From the NCBI GenBank assembly GCA_030848705.1, contig CM061240.1:122686998-122750997 (forward strand): a DNA stretch of 64,000 nt, given 5' to 3'. Shown in pieces: positions 45,218-57,094 of the stretch. The DNA is from Heracleum sosnowskyi. Its lineage: Eukaryota; Streptophyta; Magnoliopsida; Apiales; Apiaceae. Below the pieces are notes generated by a model that was not told the DNA's origin, ran no database searches, and saw nothing but the letters and a program-made list of their open reading frames with translations. Both the position numbers and the translations under genes were made by a program. The first letter of the stretch is position 1, and each line of letters opens with the position of its first letter.

Positions 45218-46326
45218 TGTAAAGAATAATGTAACATAAGATGTAAAAGAGATAACTACAACTCAACAAAGGACAAGACAGACAATAGTATTAACAGAAG
45301 CACAGGAATCCAGAATCAAAGAAGAAAAGGTAAACTCAAAAAATCAAAATACGTTATGTATTCTTGAAGTCCGTAAACAGGTCACGGAAAGAAGTTCATG
45401 AAAATGTTCAAGCCTCAGTGACAGCAAAAGAAACAAGACTTTCAAGACGACAGAAGTATGTGAATGATTTAGGGTTAAATACCACGAGATTCCAGTGATT
45501 TAATCGCAGCAACCAGAATGACAAAGGACTTATCAGCAGCATTGAATTGAAGACATAAAAGATGAATTGATCAAGTGTTATTCATCTGTGAACCAGACCA
45601 GTTGCACTAGTTGATGACACTACAAAGATCAAGTTGTTTTATGGTCTCAGAAGAAATTGATACAGTCTAAAACTGAAACACCCTGAAGCTTAATAGATTT
45701 ACTAAAAAGATCAAGGACAAGAAATGGTTCGATGGTTTTTCTTTTAAGAAAACCATCGAAAGTGATTTAAGAAATCCATCTAATTTCAAGTGTAAAGTAT
45801 TTTACATTTCGATAGTTTTGTTTTAAAAACTATCGAATGGTAATTTACTTTTACACATTCGATGGTTTTCAAATTGGAGTAGGTGGAAAGTTTTATTTTG
45901 TCTGACAGGTTGATGGAAATTGGACGGCCATGATTAATTCTTTAATCTTGGTTCGATAGTTTTCAAATCAAAGCCTACAATTACTAAGAGAGAGGCAGTG
46001 TCTTCCTCAGTCTGGTTATTAACACAGAAGCAATTACTGAGAGAGAAGTTTGAGCCGGAGAAGATCAGTAAAATTAATAGTGCTCAGAATTTGATCATTG
46101 TATTGATTGTGTTTAACCTAGAACTCATTGAAGCTAATCTACGGATTAGAAATTGTAGCACCCCTCGAGGTTTATATTTATAAAAAGATATGTTCCTCGA
46201 AACTTGATTTGGTTTGGTGTGTTTGATTTCGTTATAGAACTGAATGATTTATCCGCGAACGAAATTGAATTATTTGTGAGTATCGTATTCAACCCCCCCC
46301 CCTTTTACGATACTTTGGACCTAACA
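45218..46326 (+). repeat. SIRE-like 5' LTR (1,109 bp)
   Basis: TG...CA ends. A TATA-like TATATTTATAAAA lies at 46173-46185. Near the 3' end is GTATTCAACCCCCCCCCC...TTTTACGATAC, the same C-tract box seen in elements K and M. It also contains four TTCGATGG/TAGTTTT motifs (45726-45968). Confidence 0.93.
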
Positions 46327-46327
46327 A

Positions 46328-46340
46328 TTGGTATCAAAGC
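46328..46340 (+). other. SIRE-like primer binding site
   Basis: TTGGTATCAAAGC, one base after the 5' LTR; one mismatch from the usual initiator-Met tRNA complement TTGGTATCAGAGC. Confidence 0.8.
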
Positions 46341-46468
46341 TACTTGATTGATATACAAATCAGATCCGGTGAATGAGACCAAAATCAAACGTAGCGTGAA
46401 AATTCGAAGCAAATTTTTTAACTTTCAAATTTTTTCATTTAATTGGAATTTCTTGAATTTTAAACAAT

Positions 46469-48148
46469 TTGAAATTTTCAGAAACCATGAGTGCTCCAAA
46501 GACAACCGCTGGTATTAAAGTTCCCCCGTTTACTAGAGATGATTTCGGTTTGTGGAAGATGAAGATGTTGTTATTTATCAAGGCATCTAATCCGTTGTAT
46601 ATGGGCATATTAGAAAACGGACCATATGTACCAATGAAATCAGTTGATGAATCTACAGCCCCTGATGGTAGCAGGATTCCTCCAGGCACCCAACCTAAGG
46701 ATATTACTGAGTATACAGATTCTGACAAAGAACTGATTCGATTGGACACAGGTTTAATGTTGATATTGGCGGACTCCGCAGACAAGGAAATGAGCTATCA
46801 GTTGATGAACTGTACAAGCGGGAAACATATGTGGGATACCATTAACTTGATAATGGAAGGAACTGAAGACGTACAGGAAAACAGATTGGACATCCTGACT
46901 TCTCAATACGAAGCGTTTAGGTCTCTGCCAGGAGAAAGTATAACTCAGGTCTTTGAGAAATATACTAAACTCCTTAATGAATTGGCAATGAAAGGAAAGA
47001 CCTATCCACTGAGAGAATCAAACAGGAAGTTCATGATTACGCTGCCCCATCATGTAGAACACAAGTCATCATCCATAAGGGAAAGAATTGACTTCACAAA
47101 GATGTCATTAGAGATGATCTATGGGAAGTTAAAGACCTATGAGATGGAACAGGAACAAAGAGTGATAATCTACGGATCAGGGACAGTGGATAGCAAGCAC
47201 AATGCACTTGTGAGATAAGCAGCACTTGTAGTGGATGAACCAATAACTTCTGAGATTCAGGTTCAAACCCCTAGAGCTGGAAATGAGGTGATAATAGAAG
47301 CAGAAATGGATTCTGTGAATCTGGGTGTTGATGAAAGTGATTACTAGACCCTAGAAGAGCTTGAGCAAATGGAAGACAAAACCATGGCGTACTTAGCTGC
47401 AAAGTTTAGCCACATCCGTTTCAAAAGAAACCCTAAGTACAAGTTCAAGGGCTCAACCAACAGATTCCAGAAGAGCAATTATACACCTAGTACAAGCTTT
47501 AAGGGAGGCTACAAGACTGGCATGATTGATAGAAGCAAATCAAGATGCTACAACTGCAATGAGTTAGGGCATTTCGCCACTGAATGCTGGAAGCCTCGTC
47601 AAGCGAGAGACATGAGAGATGTCTATGGAAAGAAGGATTCTTATGATGAGTTGAAGAAAGAGAATGCCAAGCTTAAACAACAATTGGAGGCATTCTCTGG
47701 AAAGCAGAAAGGGAAAGCTTATATAGCAGAGGGAAAGCACTGGGATGATACTGATTCGGATGAAGAGGAGGAATATGTAAATGTTGCTCTAATGGCTGAC
47801 TCTTCAGAGGAATCACCACAATCATCTCAGGTACCTATCTTAACTACAATTGATATGTCTAATTCTGAGTACAAGAAAACTGTGCAAGATCTTAGTGTAG
47901 AATTGTTTAATGTACACACAAGCATGCTAGCATCAGAAATGGAAAATGCTAAATTAGTTCTTAAGATTAAAAAGTTAGAATCTAAAAATGAAGAACTAGA
48001 GCTTGTAGCTGTAACATTAGAATATCTTAAGCAAAAGAATGCGTACTTAGAGAACAAGGTCAAGTGTAATGATGAGATAGAGACTATCCTCAGGAAGCAG
48101 ATTTCAGATCTAGATTTGAAGCTGAATGCTTTTAAGAATCCGCCCTAA
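46469..48148 (+). pseudogene. Copia gag, interrupted by two stops
   Basis: One frame from 46469 (just before the Met of MSAPKTTAGIKVPPF) with in-frame stops at 47216-47218 (TAA) and 47345-47347 (TAG). The N-terminal part has the copia gag fold (DDFGLWKMKMLLFI, YEAFRSLPGESITQVFEKYT). After the stops come a CCHC knuckle CYNCNELGHFATEC, an acidic segment (DDTDSDEEEEY) and a long coiled coil (ENAKLVLKIKKLESKNEELE). It should build the particle that packages element RNA. Confidence 0.88.
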
Positions 48149-48972
48149 TTGCTAAGGAGATCATTGATACTCAGTCCATAGGGAATAAAACTGCTATAGG
48201 ATTTGACTATGACAAGAAAGCTGGTAAGAAGATAGTGGAATTCCCTACGACACCTTCAGTTGTCAAAAGGAATACTCCACATGTTCTTAAGAATGTTGAT
48301 TGTCCAGTTTTTGTTAAGACTTTTCCACCACTCTTTCATGAGGATGACCTTTTCATAAGACAAGAATTGCTTGAGGAGGATTTGTTGAAGGAAAAAGAGG
48401 TAAAGACTAAGTTGCCTAGGAAATCAGTAAAAAATGAATTACCTAAACCTGATTTACCTAAAATTGAAGTAGGTTCCTTAGTTAGTAATGTTAAAAAGAA
48501 CAGGAATAGGAAGAAGAAGATTGTTAATCAGGAAATGGTTCCATATTCTCCCATTGCATCTAGGAAGTTGTGCACTATTTGTAATTCTGCTAGACACCTT
48601 ACACATGCATGTAAAAAGGTTAAAGTAGAAACTGCTAATACTTCTGAAATGCATAACATGTCTGACATGCCTGATCTTCATGAACCATGTGGAAAGAAAT
48701 AGTGTTTGCTATGTAAGTACAACATTATGCATGCTTATTTTAAGTTGATGAATGATAGTAGCAATAGCACTGTTAATGTTAAATCCACAGATACTATGAA
48801 TATCAAACAGGGTAAGACTAAATTGAATGTTACTCCTATTAAACCATCTAAACCTTCAGGACCCAAACAATTTTGGGTACCAAAGTCCGCTTCATCAATC
48901 TGTGATTGCAGGGTAAGGTTAAAAGCTCAAAGGTCGTGTGGATTCTGGATATTGGCTGTTCTAGACACATGA
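48149..48972 (+). pseudogene. Gag C-terminal extension with second zinc knuckle
   Basis: After a frameshift near 48140 the coding continues in another frame (AIGFDYDKK...), with a TAG at 48700-48702. It holds a basic stretch (KKNRNRKKK), a second knuckle CTICNSARHLTHAC (C-X2-C-X4-H-X4-C) and the gag-pol junction string PKQFWVPKSA. A second frameshift at about 48905 leads into protease. Two zinc knuckles far apart in gag are unusual for short copia elements but fit a long SIRE-type gag. Confidence 0.75.
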
Positions 48973-51797
48973 TAGGTGAAGAGTCCCTGCTTACAGAGGT
49001 GGTTAAGAAGACCGGCCCGATTGTAACCTTTGGAGATGACAGCAAAGGATTCACTACGGGATATGGTAAATTGAAAGCTATAAATGTCATCATTGAAAAC
49101 ATCTCTCTTGTTGAAGGATTAAAGCACAATATTCTAAGTATCAGTCAATTCTGTGATAAAGGCTACAATGTAGATTTCAGAAAGGACAAGTGCTTGATCA
49201 CCAACAGGAAGGATGAGAAGCTTACTCTACTGGGAGTGAGAAAAGGAAATTTGTTTATAGCTGACTTAAGTTCTACCAGTGAAGGAGAAGTTACATGTTT
49301 CTATGCAAAGGCATCTTCAGAACAAAGTTGGCTATGGCACAAGAAGCTCTCACATCTGAACTTCAAAACTATGAACTCTTTGGTAAAGAGAGAGTTAGTG
49401 AGAGGGTTGCCCCTGATGGAATTCAATCAGGAGGGACTATGTGAAGCATGTGAAAAGGGGAAGTCGAAGAAAGCATCACATGGAAGCAAAGGAATGACAA
49501 GAATTACTGAACCATTACAGCTGATTCATATGGATTTATTTGGTCCAGTCAATGTTATGTCACTTTCAAGAAAAAGATATGCAGTGGTGATGGTGGATGA
49601 CTACTCCAAGTACACGTGGGTGTTGTTCATACAAACAAAGGATGAAGCAACACAACTAATCATTGATCACATCAAGAAGATAGAAGTGGAAGCTAAGCTA
49701 CCTGTGCGGACAATCAGATCAGACAATGGAACTGAATTCAAGAATGCAGTTCTTAATGATTTCTGCTCAGAGAAAGGAATATCAAGACAGTTTTTAGCAC
49801 CAAGAACTCCTCAACAGAATGGAGTAGTGGAAAGGAAGAATAGGACCTTGGTTGAAGCAGCAAGGACCATGTTGAGTGAATCAAAACTTCCCACTTACTT
49901 TTGGGCTGAAGCAGTGAACACAGCTTGCTACACTCAGAATCGAACCCTGATCAACAAAGATCATGAAAAGACTTCGTATGAGTTCATGGCCAACAAGAAA
50001 CCAACACTAAAGTACTTTCATGTGTTTGGTGCAAAGTGTTTTGTACTTAAAGATGGAGAACAGCTTGGCCAGTTTGATGCCAAAGCAGATGAAGGCATTT
50101 TTCTGGGCTATTCTCTGGAATCTAAGGCTTTCAGGGTATATGTGATTGAAGATAAGAAGGTGTTGGAAAGCTTTAATGTAACATTTGACGACACCAAAAG
50201 ACCAGGCCTGCAAACTAGAGAGAACTCTGAATCCTTGGTATTTGAAAATCTATCAGGAGATCTCTCTGACAATGAAGAAGTACCTGAAGTTGTTACAGTT
50301 ATTAATAATAATCATAATGATAATGATTCTGGACAAAGTGGTGACCAAAGTGGAGATCCTCAAAATTCTACAGGATCCACTAGTCAGTCTATAGAATCAT
50401 CAGATCAAACCGTCAACAACTCAGGGGGGGCAGGAGAAGGATCAACTAGTCACACTCCACAACATCTAGAACAAGGAGAATCATCAAGATCGCATCTGCC
50501 AAGACAAAGGGTATGGAATAGAGATCATCCCTTTCACTTGATCATTGGTGATCCGGACTCAGGAGTGAGAACTAGGAGAACATCACAAAATGAATGTCAC
50601 TATTCTGGGTTTCTTTCAGAAACAGAACCTAAGAAAGTTGAAGATGCTCTAGATGATCCAGATTGGGTGATTGCTATGCAAGAGGAACTCAATCAGTTTG
50701 AAAGGCAGAAAGTTTGGAAGCTGGTACCCAGGCCTAAGGGAAAATCTGTTATTGGAACAAGATGGGTATTCAGAAATAAGTTGGACGAAGATGGCATTGT
50801 AACGAGAAACAAAGCTAGACTGGTTGCTAAAGGTTACTCTCAAGAAGAGGGTATAGATTATGATGAAACCTATGCACCAGTAGCAAGACTTAAGGCCATC
50901 AGAATGTTTCTGGCATTTGCTGCACATTCCAATTACAAGGTATATCAGATGGATGTGAAGAGTGCTTTTCTGAACGGGGAGTTAGAAGAAGAAGTGTATG
51001 TGGAACAACCTCCAGGTTTTGAGGATTCAAAACTGGCAGACTTTGTGTACTTTCTATTCAAAGCTCTCTACGGACTCAAACAAGCTCCAAGGACATGGTA
51101 TGACACTCTCTCTGAATTCTTACTTGAAAATGATTTTACAAGAGGTGTCGTAGACAAAACTCTCTTTGTCAAAAAGCATAAAAATGATTTGATATTGGTG
51201 CAAGTATATGTTGATGACATAATATTTGGTTCTACTAATGATGATCTATGCAAGAAATTTGCTAAGTTAATGCAGAGTCGTTATGAAATGAGCATGATGG
51301 GTGAATTGCCATTCTTTCTTGGACTGCAAGTATACCAAAAACAAGATGGTATATTCATTTGTCAGTCCAAGTACATTAAAGATCTTCTGAAGAAGTATCA
51401 AATGGAAGACTCATCTACAACAAAGACTCCTATGCCAACTGCCACTAAGCTTGATAAGGATGAAACTGGTAAGAAGGTTGACATCACAGGCTACAGAGGT
51501 ATGATAGGCTCATTACTTTATCTCACTGCAAGTAGACCAGATATAATGTTTGCAACATTCTTGTGTGCTAGGTTTCAGTCTGATCCTAAAGAATCTCATC
51601 TAATAGCTGTTAAGCGAATATTTAGATATCTTAAGGGGACCACAAATCTTGGAATTTGGTACCCTAAAGATACAGGATTTGATCTTATTGGATACACAGA
51701 CTCTGATTTTGCAGGTTGTAAGATTGATCGGAAGAGTACTTCAGGAAGCTGTCAGTTTCTTGGAAGAAGGTTAGTTTCCTGGTACAGCAAGAAGTAG
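48906..51797 (+). CDS. SIRE-like copia pol (PR-IN-RT-RH), 963-codon frame
   Basis: A long open frame with no true Met start (it is read from gag by frameshift in the present sequence). Protease: WILDIGCSRHM, where the usual DSG is DIG, so the catalytic loop is altered. GAG-pre-integrase and integrase zinc region: LWHKKLSHLN and CEACEKGK. Integrase core: Asp in HMDLFGPV, Asp in RSDNGTEFKN, Glu in QNGVVERKNRT. Reverse transcriptase: WVFRNKLDEDG, QMDVKSAFLNGELEEEVYV, ALYGLKQAP and YVDDIIFGS (about residue 768). RNase H: GYTDSDFAGC. The frame ends at a TAG (51795-51797) where KKQHS is expected; the rest of RNase H follows at 51798-52144. Confidence 0.93.
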   Translation: MQGKVKSSKVVWILDIGCSRHMIGEESLLTEVVKKTGPIVTFGDDSKGFTTGYGKLKAINVIIENISLVEGLKHNILSISQFCDKGYNVDFRKDKCLITNRKDEKLTLLGVRKGNLFIADLSSTSEGEVTCFYAKASSEQSWLWHKKLSHLNFKTMNSLVKRELVRGLPLMEFNQEGLCEACEKGKSKKASHGSKGMTRITEPLQLIHMDLFGPVNVMSLSRKRYAVVMVDDYSKYTWVLFIQTKDEATQLIIDHIKKIEVEAKLPVRTIRSDNGTEFKNAVLNDFCSEKGISRQFLAPRTPQQNGVVERKNRTLVEAARTMLSESKLPTYFWAEAVNTACYTQNRTLINKDHEKTSYEFMANKKPTLKYFHVFGAKCFVLKDGEQLGQFDAKADEGIFLGYSLESKAFRVYVIEDKKVLESFNVTFDDTKRPGLQTRENSESLVFENLSGDLSDNEEVPEVVTVINNNHNDNDSGQSGDQSGDPQNSTGSTSQSIESSDQTVNNSGGAGEGSTSHTPQHLEQGESSRSHLPRQRVWNRDHPFHLIIGDPDSGVRTRRTSQNECHYSGFLSETEPKKVEDALDDPDWVIAMQEELNQFERQKVWKLVPRPKGKSVIGTRWVFRNKLDEDGIVTRNKARLVAKGYSQEEGIDYDETYAPVARLKAIRMFLAFAAHSNYKVYQMDVKSAFLNGELEEEVYVEQPPGFEDSKLADFVYFLFKALYGLKQAPRTWYDTLSEFLLENDFTRGVVDKTLFVKKHKNDLILVQVYVDDIIFGSTNDDLCKKFAKLMQSRYEMSMMGELPFFLGLQVYQKQDGIFICQSKYIKDLLKKYQMEDSSTTKTPMPTATKLDKDETGKKVDITGYRGMIGSLLYLTASRPDIMFATFLCARFQSDPKESHLIAVKRIFRYLKGTTNLGIWYPKDTGFDLIGYTDSDFAGCKIDRKSTSGSCQFLGRRLVSWYSKK

Positions 51798-52144
51798 CAT
51801 TCAGTGTCCACATCAACAGCTGAGGCTGAATACATTGCTGCTGTGCTCAGATATTGTGGATGAGAAACCAACTCCGTGACTATGGGCTTTTGTTGACAAA
51901 GATTCCAATATTTTGCGACAACACAAGTGCCATAACAATCTCAAACAACCCAGTGCAACACTCGAGGACGAAGCACATCGACATCAGGTATCATTTTATC
52001 CGAGAGCATGTCATGAATGGAACTGTGGAGTTACATTTTGTACCCATAAAGGATCAAATTGCAGACATCTTTACTAAACCGCTTGATGAATCCACTTTCA
52101 ATAAGCTGGGTGGTGAACTTGGGATGTTAAATCTTTCTAATTGA
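51798..52144 (+). pseudogene. RNase H C-terminal part of copia pol
   Basis: Continues directly after the TAG with HSVSTSTAEAEYIAA, then shifts frame near 51845 into CDNTSAITISNNPVQHSRTK, HIDIRYHFIREHV and ADIFTKPL, the usual end of copia RNase H. Ends at TGA 52142-52144. Confidence 0.85.
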
Positions 52145-53592
52145 TTTTGATTAGAAGTCAGTAACTGCAGAAAGTCCTAGTGAATACATGAGTTTAAGAA
52201 TTTCTATATCTTTAGGACTCGTGAATTTATTTTCTGGAGCAATTCTCGTAGTTAGGATTTTTGTACTAATTATATGTCATAATTATGGATGATATATCTT
52301 CTGGCATTTAATTGGTTATTAATTCTAAAAATTATTTAAGTGCTAATATTTGTTCTAAATATTCAAGCATTTATTTAATTTGAATTAATTTACTTTGTTT
52401 TTAACATTGTAGATTAATGTAGCATAATTTATTGGATTTTAATTGATTAATATCATTTAATGATATTTAGTTGATTTTATTCTAAGAAAATTGTGAATTT
52501 TCTGTTAACAATTGATTTTGGTGAATTTTAAAAGATTTATTCAAAATAAAACTTGACAGAAAATAAAAGTCTGATTTTTAGAACATGAACAGGTTTTAGA
52601 AATTAGAAAGAAGCAAAAACCATCGAATTTAGAAAATTCGATAGTTTTTCTAAGTACTAAATAAAAACCATCGAAGTCAAAATTCGATAGTTTTTAAATA
52701 GGAAAAAAAAAAACCATCGAAAACACCTTTCGATAGTTTTTGAGAATACTTTTCAAATATAACGAAATGAATTTATCTAATTCAATATTTAAATTCTCGA
52801 TAGATTTTGAAAATTAGTAGAAAAACCATCGAAGTGAATTTAATTAATTTTATATTAAAATTCTCGATAGTTTTTCTAAAAAGTTGTTCGATAGTTTTTT
52901 GGTTTGACACAGCTAAATCATTCGATAGTTTTTCTGAAAACGATTTATATTCTTATTTTCAAAATACTTCGATAGTTTTTCAAAAACCATCGGAGTATAG
53001 TTGACAGTTTTACCCCTCTGAAAAACCATCGAATGTACATTTAAAAAAAAACTATCGAACCAAAAATGACATTTTTACCCTTACAGTTTCAAAAAGTATA
53101 AAAGTGTGCCTTAGTCATTTTCTTTATCAGTTTTCCAGATCTAAGAAAAGAACAAGTGGCCGTTTATAATACTTACAATTTCTATACACACACAAGAACT
53201 CAATTCGATAGTTTCTTCAGTTTTAAACAAGAAAACCTTGAAAAAGTTACTGTCTTTCACTGTTGATTGATTTCTAACCGTGAAAAACTTAATACTTTTT
53301 GAGTTTTTGGAACCTTCTGAGTAAGAAACCATCGAATTAGAATTTTGAACCTAAGAAGATTGTTAACAAGTACACAGCTTGGAATTTGATTGCCTTAAAC
53401 AATTGAGTTCTTTTGATCTTACTGGTTGGTTAGTATTAACAATTAGGGTTCTAAATTTTGATTGTGTTTGAAGTTGTGTTTTCAAGAAAAAGGGGTAATT
53501 TTGTTAAAAAGTTTGATTAATTAGAAATAATTAATTAAATTTAAGTGAAAAATAGTTTTGGTTTAATTAATTTTCTGGAAATTTGAAAAATA
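52145..53592 (+). repeat. Spacer dense in TTCGATAGTTTT / AAAACCATCGAA
   Basis: From about 52615 to 53340 nearly every 30-60 bases there is TTCGATAGTTTT or its near-complement AAAACCATCGAA (with CTATCGAA variants), about eighteen sites, several paired as short inverted repeats (for example 52617-52648). The same motif occurs four times as pairs in each LTR. The spacer before 52600 is plain AT-rich DNA. No coding is recognised. Confidence 0.85.
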
Positions 53593-54536
53593 ATGGCTGG
53601 AGAATTTATCGTAACCAAGACTAATCATGTCTCGTTTCAAAACCTGCAAGCCATAACGAACTTACATTTCGTGCATGGGCAGAGTTTTTGAACACACGTT
53701 CATTAGTGGCATTTGCTGTGAGTACTCCCGTGGTCCTTTGTATCGATCAATTGACTGCGTTGTACACATCCGCCACGGATACAAGTGAGAATAATGTGAG
53801 ATCCTTCAGTTTTGTTGTGCCAGGGGGCAGAACAATAAGGGTGACGGAACATGATTTCAATAGAATCCTACATTTTCCTACAGAAAACCTTGTTCCGGAT
53901 CCCACAACTGAGGAGATACATGCTTTCTTCACTCTCATAAGAAGTCAACAACCTAACTTCTTTGTGGGAGAGTTCCTTAAGCATTACTTGCCAAAGGCAT
54001 GGAACTTTTTATTTCATACCCTAATCCATGTTTTTATTGCCAAGCTAACAAATCTGCATGGTATTCCCTTATTCCTTCAAAAAATAGGGTTTGCCATTGC
54101 GAACAATAGGCATATTAACATAGGAAGGCTATTGATCGATCAAGTCATTCTGTGCATGGGACCACTGGATGAAAGAACATGCATAACTGATGATGTGCTT
54201 TGTTTCTATCCTAGGTTCCTACAGCTAATTCTCAATGATATCTTAACAGATGATGAGCGCGAGACATTCGCCGAAGAGGAGACCATGGAGTGCATGAAGA
54301 TGAAGAGCAACGCAATAACCGCTCTCATTAGGAAGAACAACTATCTTCCAGGGGTACCCACTGTTCTCACAGACTATCTAAGAACGGTTCCCCTACCACT
54401 TCTACCCCCAGGGGAACAGGTAAATGAAGGTAACATTCCTGAACCTGAACTGGCTCCTGTGCCACAACCAATGGATGTTGATCAGAGCCCTCAGTGGCCA
54501 TTCCTGACCAGGAGGTTGCAAACCCACAACCTCTAA
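53593..54536 (+). pseudogene. SIRE env-like ORF, N-terminal part
   Basis: An ATG at 53593 (MAGEFIVTKTNHVSF) is separated by a frameshift near 53650 from the open part 53688-54536. This reads TPVVLCIDQLTALYTSATD, VVPGGRTIRVTEHDFNRI, KHYLPKAWNFLFHTLIHVFI and IGFAIANNRHINIGRLLIDQ, ending in a Pro-rich stretch. The position after copia pol and the wording match proteins annotated as envelope-like in SIRE-type elements. A weakly hydrophobic segment lies around WNFLFHTLIHVFIAKL. Whether it acts at membranes is unknown; the similarity to true envelopes is structural at best. Confidence 0.7.
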
Positions 54537-55510
54537 CCACGGTCGAAGAGCCTTTGGAAGAGCCAAATGAAACAATAAACGAACCTCCTTCCCCTCCTAT
54601 ACCCAATATTCAGACATCCGTGAGTGTAGAGGGGGATAGTGCCTTAGCAGCACCACATAAGGAGATACACCCTTCAACAGCAGCTCTGCCTTCCTCTAAA
54701 AGGAGAAGAACAGAAACCGAGGCAACTGTTGATACTTTATTTCAAACTTCCAAAGCGCCCTTTATTGATTTTTCTGATGCTGATTGGGCTACGCTAACGA
54801 AAGCTATATCTGAACCAATAGCTCAATCAAGTAAGGAAGAATTGACGGAAGCAACTGGTGTTCCGACCATATTACGGTCAGGTTCACTGGTTGAAGGTTC
54901 TAAGAACCAAGGGTCTTCAAAGACGTCGAGAGAAGGCTTTGACCTAAATGCACAATCTAAAGGGTCATTGTCTACCTCCCCAGATGGAACATATCTGGAT
55001 CTTGCGGGTAAAGGGTCTGACATAGGTGCAGATCGGCAACTCGGTGACAATGAATCAATTACTATTGAGGAGTCAACTGAGGTAAAGTCTTCACAGACTA
55101 TTGGGGAAGATTCGGGATCTCTGCTGTTAATAGAGCCTATTTCTAACCCCCTAGAGATTCAAACTCTAGATCCTTCAAAGGATATATCATCTACGGATGA
55201 TCAGCAACTTGGTTTATCCAAGGACGGGGACTTGTGAAGCCCCATTGCACCACCGGTGACCTCCTTAAGGACGGCTACGGTGTTTTCTTCTGTAGGTACA
55301 TTGAGCAAAAAGGGATTGAGTGAAACAAAAACACTTACACCTGGCCTGAGTGGGAAAGGTAAAATGAGTGAAACACCAATAGAAACGTTGAGTGTACACC
55401 CAGAGCCAAACGTGAGGAGTGACACCCTAACCCTTCCAAATATTGATGATTTTCTATTACCTAGAGGTACATGTTCAATCCACCGTCAAGGAGATTATGG
55501 AATATGTTGA
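54494..55510 (+). pseudogene. SIRE env-like ORF, Ser/Pro-rich middle
   Basis: Continues the previous part after a frameshift near 54494. Low-complexity Glu/Pro/Ser-rich sequence with a possible basic patch KRRRTE, an in-frame TGA at 55235-55237, and a second open part to 55510. It is probably the disordered linker between the globular N-terminal part and the C-terminal coiled coil. No recognised domain. Confidence 0.6.
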
Positions 55511-56858
55511 GGAACCAACAACCCGGACCTTCACAGCAACAACCTGATCCTTCTACTACCTTTTACAATGAGGATGACTACATCGAGGATTCCTCAACTA
55601 AGGGGGAGAAAGTTGGAGAAGGGGAAACAAATGAAGTGACAATGAAGGTTGGCAAACAACTGGATGGGGAGTTTGGGAAACCAATAAAGCTATTCCAGTT
55701 AGACAGTACTGGATTGAAGACATTGTGCAAGAAGAAGAAAGTGAGGAGGAATTTGAGATCATGCAAGAGCAACCACTACAGGAGGAGCATGAGTCATATT
55801 ATCCAGAGCCAATAGAACATCCTATCTTGGATGATGATATTATGGAAGAAGAAGCAAATTCTCTATCACCTGAAGAAGAAGCTGCCTTGGAAGCAATAAG
55901 AGCTCAGAGAGCTGCAGCAGATGCCAGGCAAGCTGAGAAAGAGAAACAACAAGCAATTCTGAGGAGTGAAAAACTGAAGAGATTCAAGGTGTATAATGAA
56001 GTGAGGAGGAAGAAGATGATAGATCTGGCAAAGAAAGAAGGTAATGAATGGGAGATGGCTTATAAAACCTTTTGTGGAGTTGAAGACAGATTAGAAGTCA
56101 ACGATAATGCTGAGGTGGAAGTTATCATTCAGGACATCAGAAGTGCCAATCTTGAAGATCAGACTTACTTCAAAGCATTGAGAAACTCTATGATCTTTCT
56201 GAAAGCTGGGGTTAAAGCAAATGGTGCCTGGAGCTTATTGATAAATTTTCTGGAGAAAGGTACATTTGTGATTTCCACTAAGTTTTTAGAACATAGGACA
56301 TACACAGAGTTGCAGGTTATTCTCATCAAGATTAAAAGGGCGACAAGGCTAAATGAACTGCTCCGTGAGCATGTTAAGGAGATCTTGATGAAAGTCGGTC
56401 CAGAGATTACTGAAGATCCCCCAATGGTTAGATTCATGACGAATGACTTGTTTATAATCTGCTATTTGGCTGAGGACAAACTGAGAGACTACCCAAGCAA
56501 CTATCTAATCTCACTTGAGAAGTATCTTAGATCCACTGGATTCTCATCAACGGAGAAGGTCAAAGCAGCAGACACTCTTAGAAGATTTCTAATGGAGAAT
56601 GTTCCTTACTATAGGAAAAGAGTGGAAAGAGGATTGGAAGTGCATACCAGATTACCAAACATGCCAAAGCTAAACAAGGAAGATGTTAACATTGCATGGT
56701 TATGGGCTGGAGTGGGTCAAGAGGTTGAATATATTGGAAGACACATCCAAGGAGCAATCCTTAAACCTGGAGAACCACTGCACTATCTATCAGTGATAGA
56801 TTATCAAGTTGTTAACTCCAATCCAATGATTAAAGAAGGTGAGATCGGAATGGACTGA
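55471..56858 (+). CDS. SIRE env-like ORF, coiled-coil C-terminal part
   Basis: An open frame at 55471-55815 overlaps a better-preserved one at 55725-56858 (377 aa). The latter starts with an acidic run (EEESEEEFE), then a long coiled coil (EEEAALEAIRAQRAAADARQ, EKEKQQAILRSEKLKRF) and a globular end (EWEMAYKTFCGVEDRL, NIAWLWAGVGQEVEYIGRHI). A coiled coil near the C-terminus is a reported trait of SIRE env-like proteins. No transmembrane segment is evident in this part. It ends 236 bp before the 3' LTR. Confidence 0.7.
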
Positions 56859-57080
56859 AGATTGAAGCAAAGAACAAAAGAACTATCAGCTCAGACAAGA
56901 GGATCAACTTCAATGTGAAAAGTTTTATTGTTTTTTGATTTATGAAATCTGGAAATGTATATATATATCTGATCCAGAATGCATTTAATATTATTACACT
57001 GTCTTACTTTAAGTAGTTTCATGTTTCCTTATTTAGTTGAGTTATCCTCGAAGTATTTGCTTGTCGAACTCTATCCAATC

Positions 57081-57094
57081 AAATAGGGGGAGAT
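57081..57094 (+). other. SIRE-like polypurine tract
   Basis: AAATAGGGGGAGAT immediately upstream of the 3' LTR TG. Confidence 0.85.

Noticed and set aside
45998..46183. 61-aa open frame in the SIRE-like LTR (also at 57875-58060)
   Set aside because: Lies in the LTR around the TATA-like site and is copied only because the LTR is repeated.
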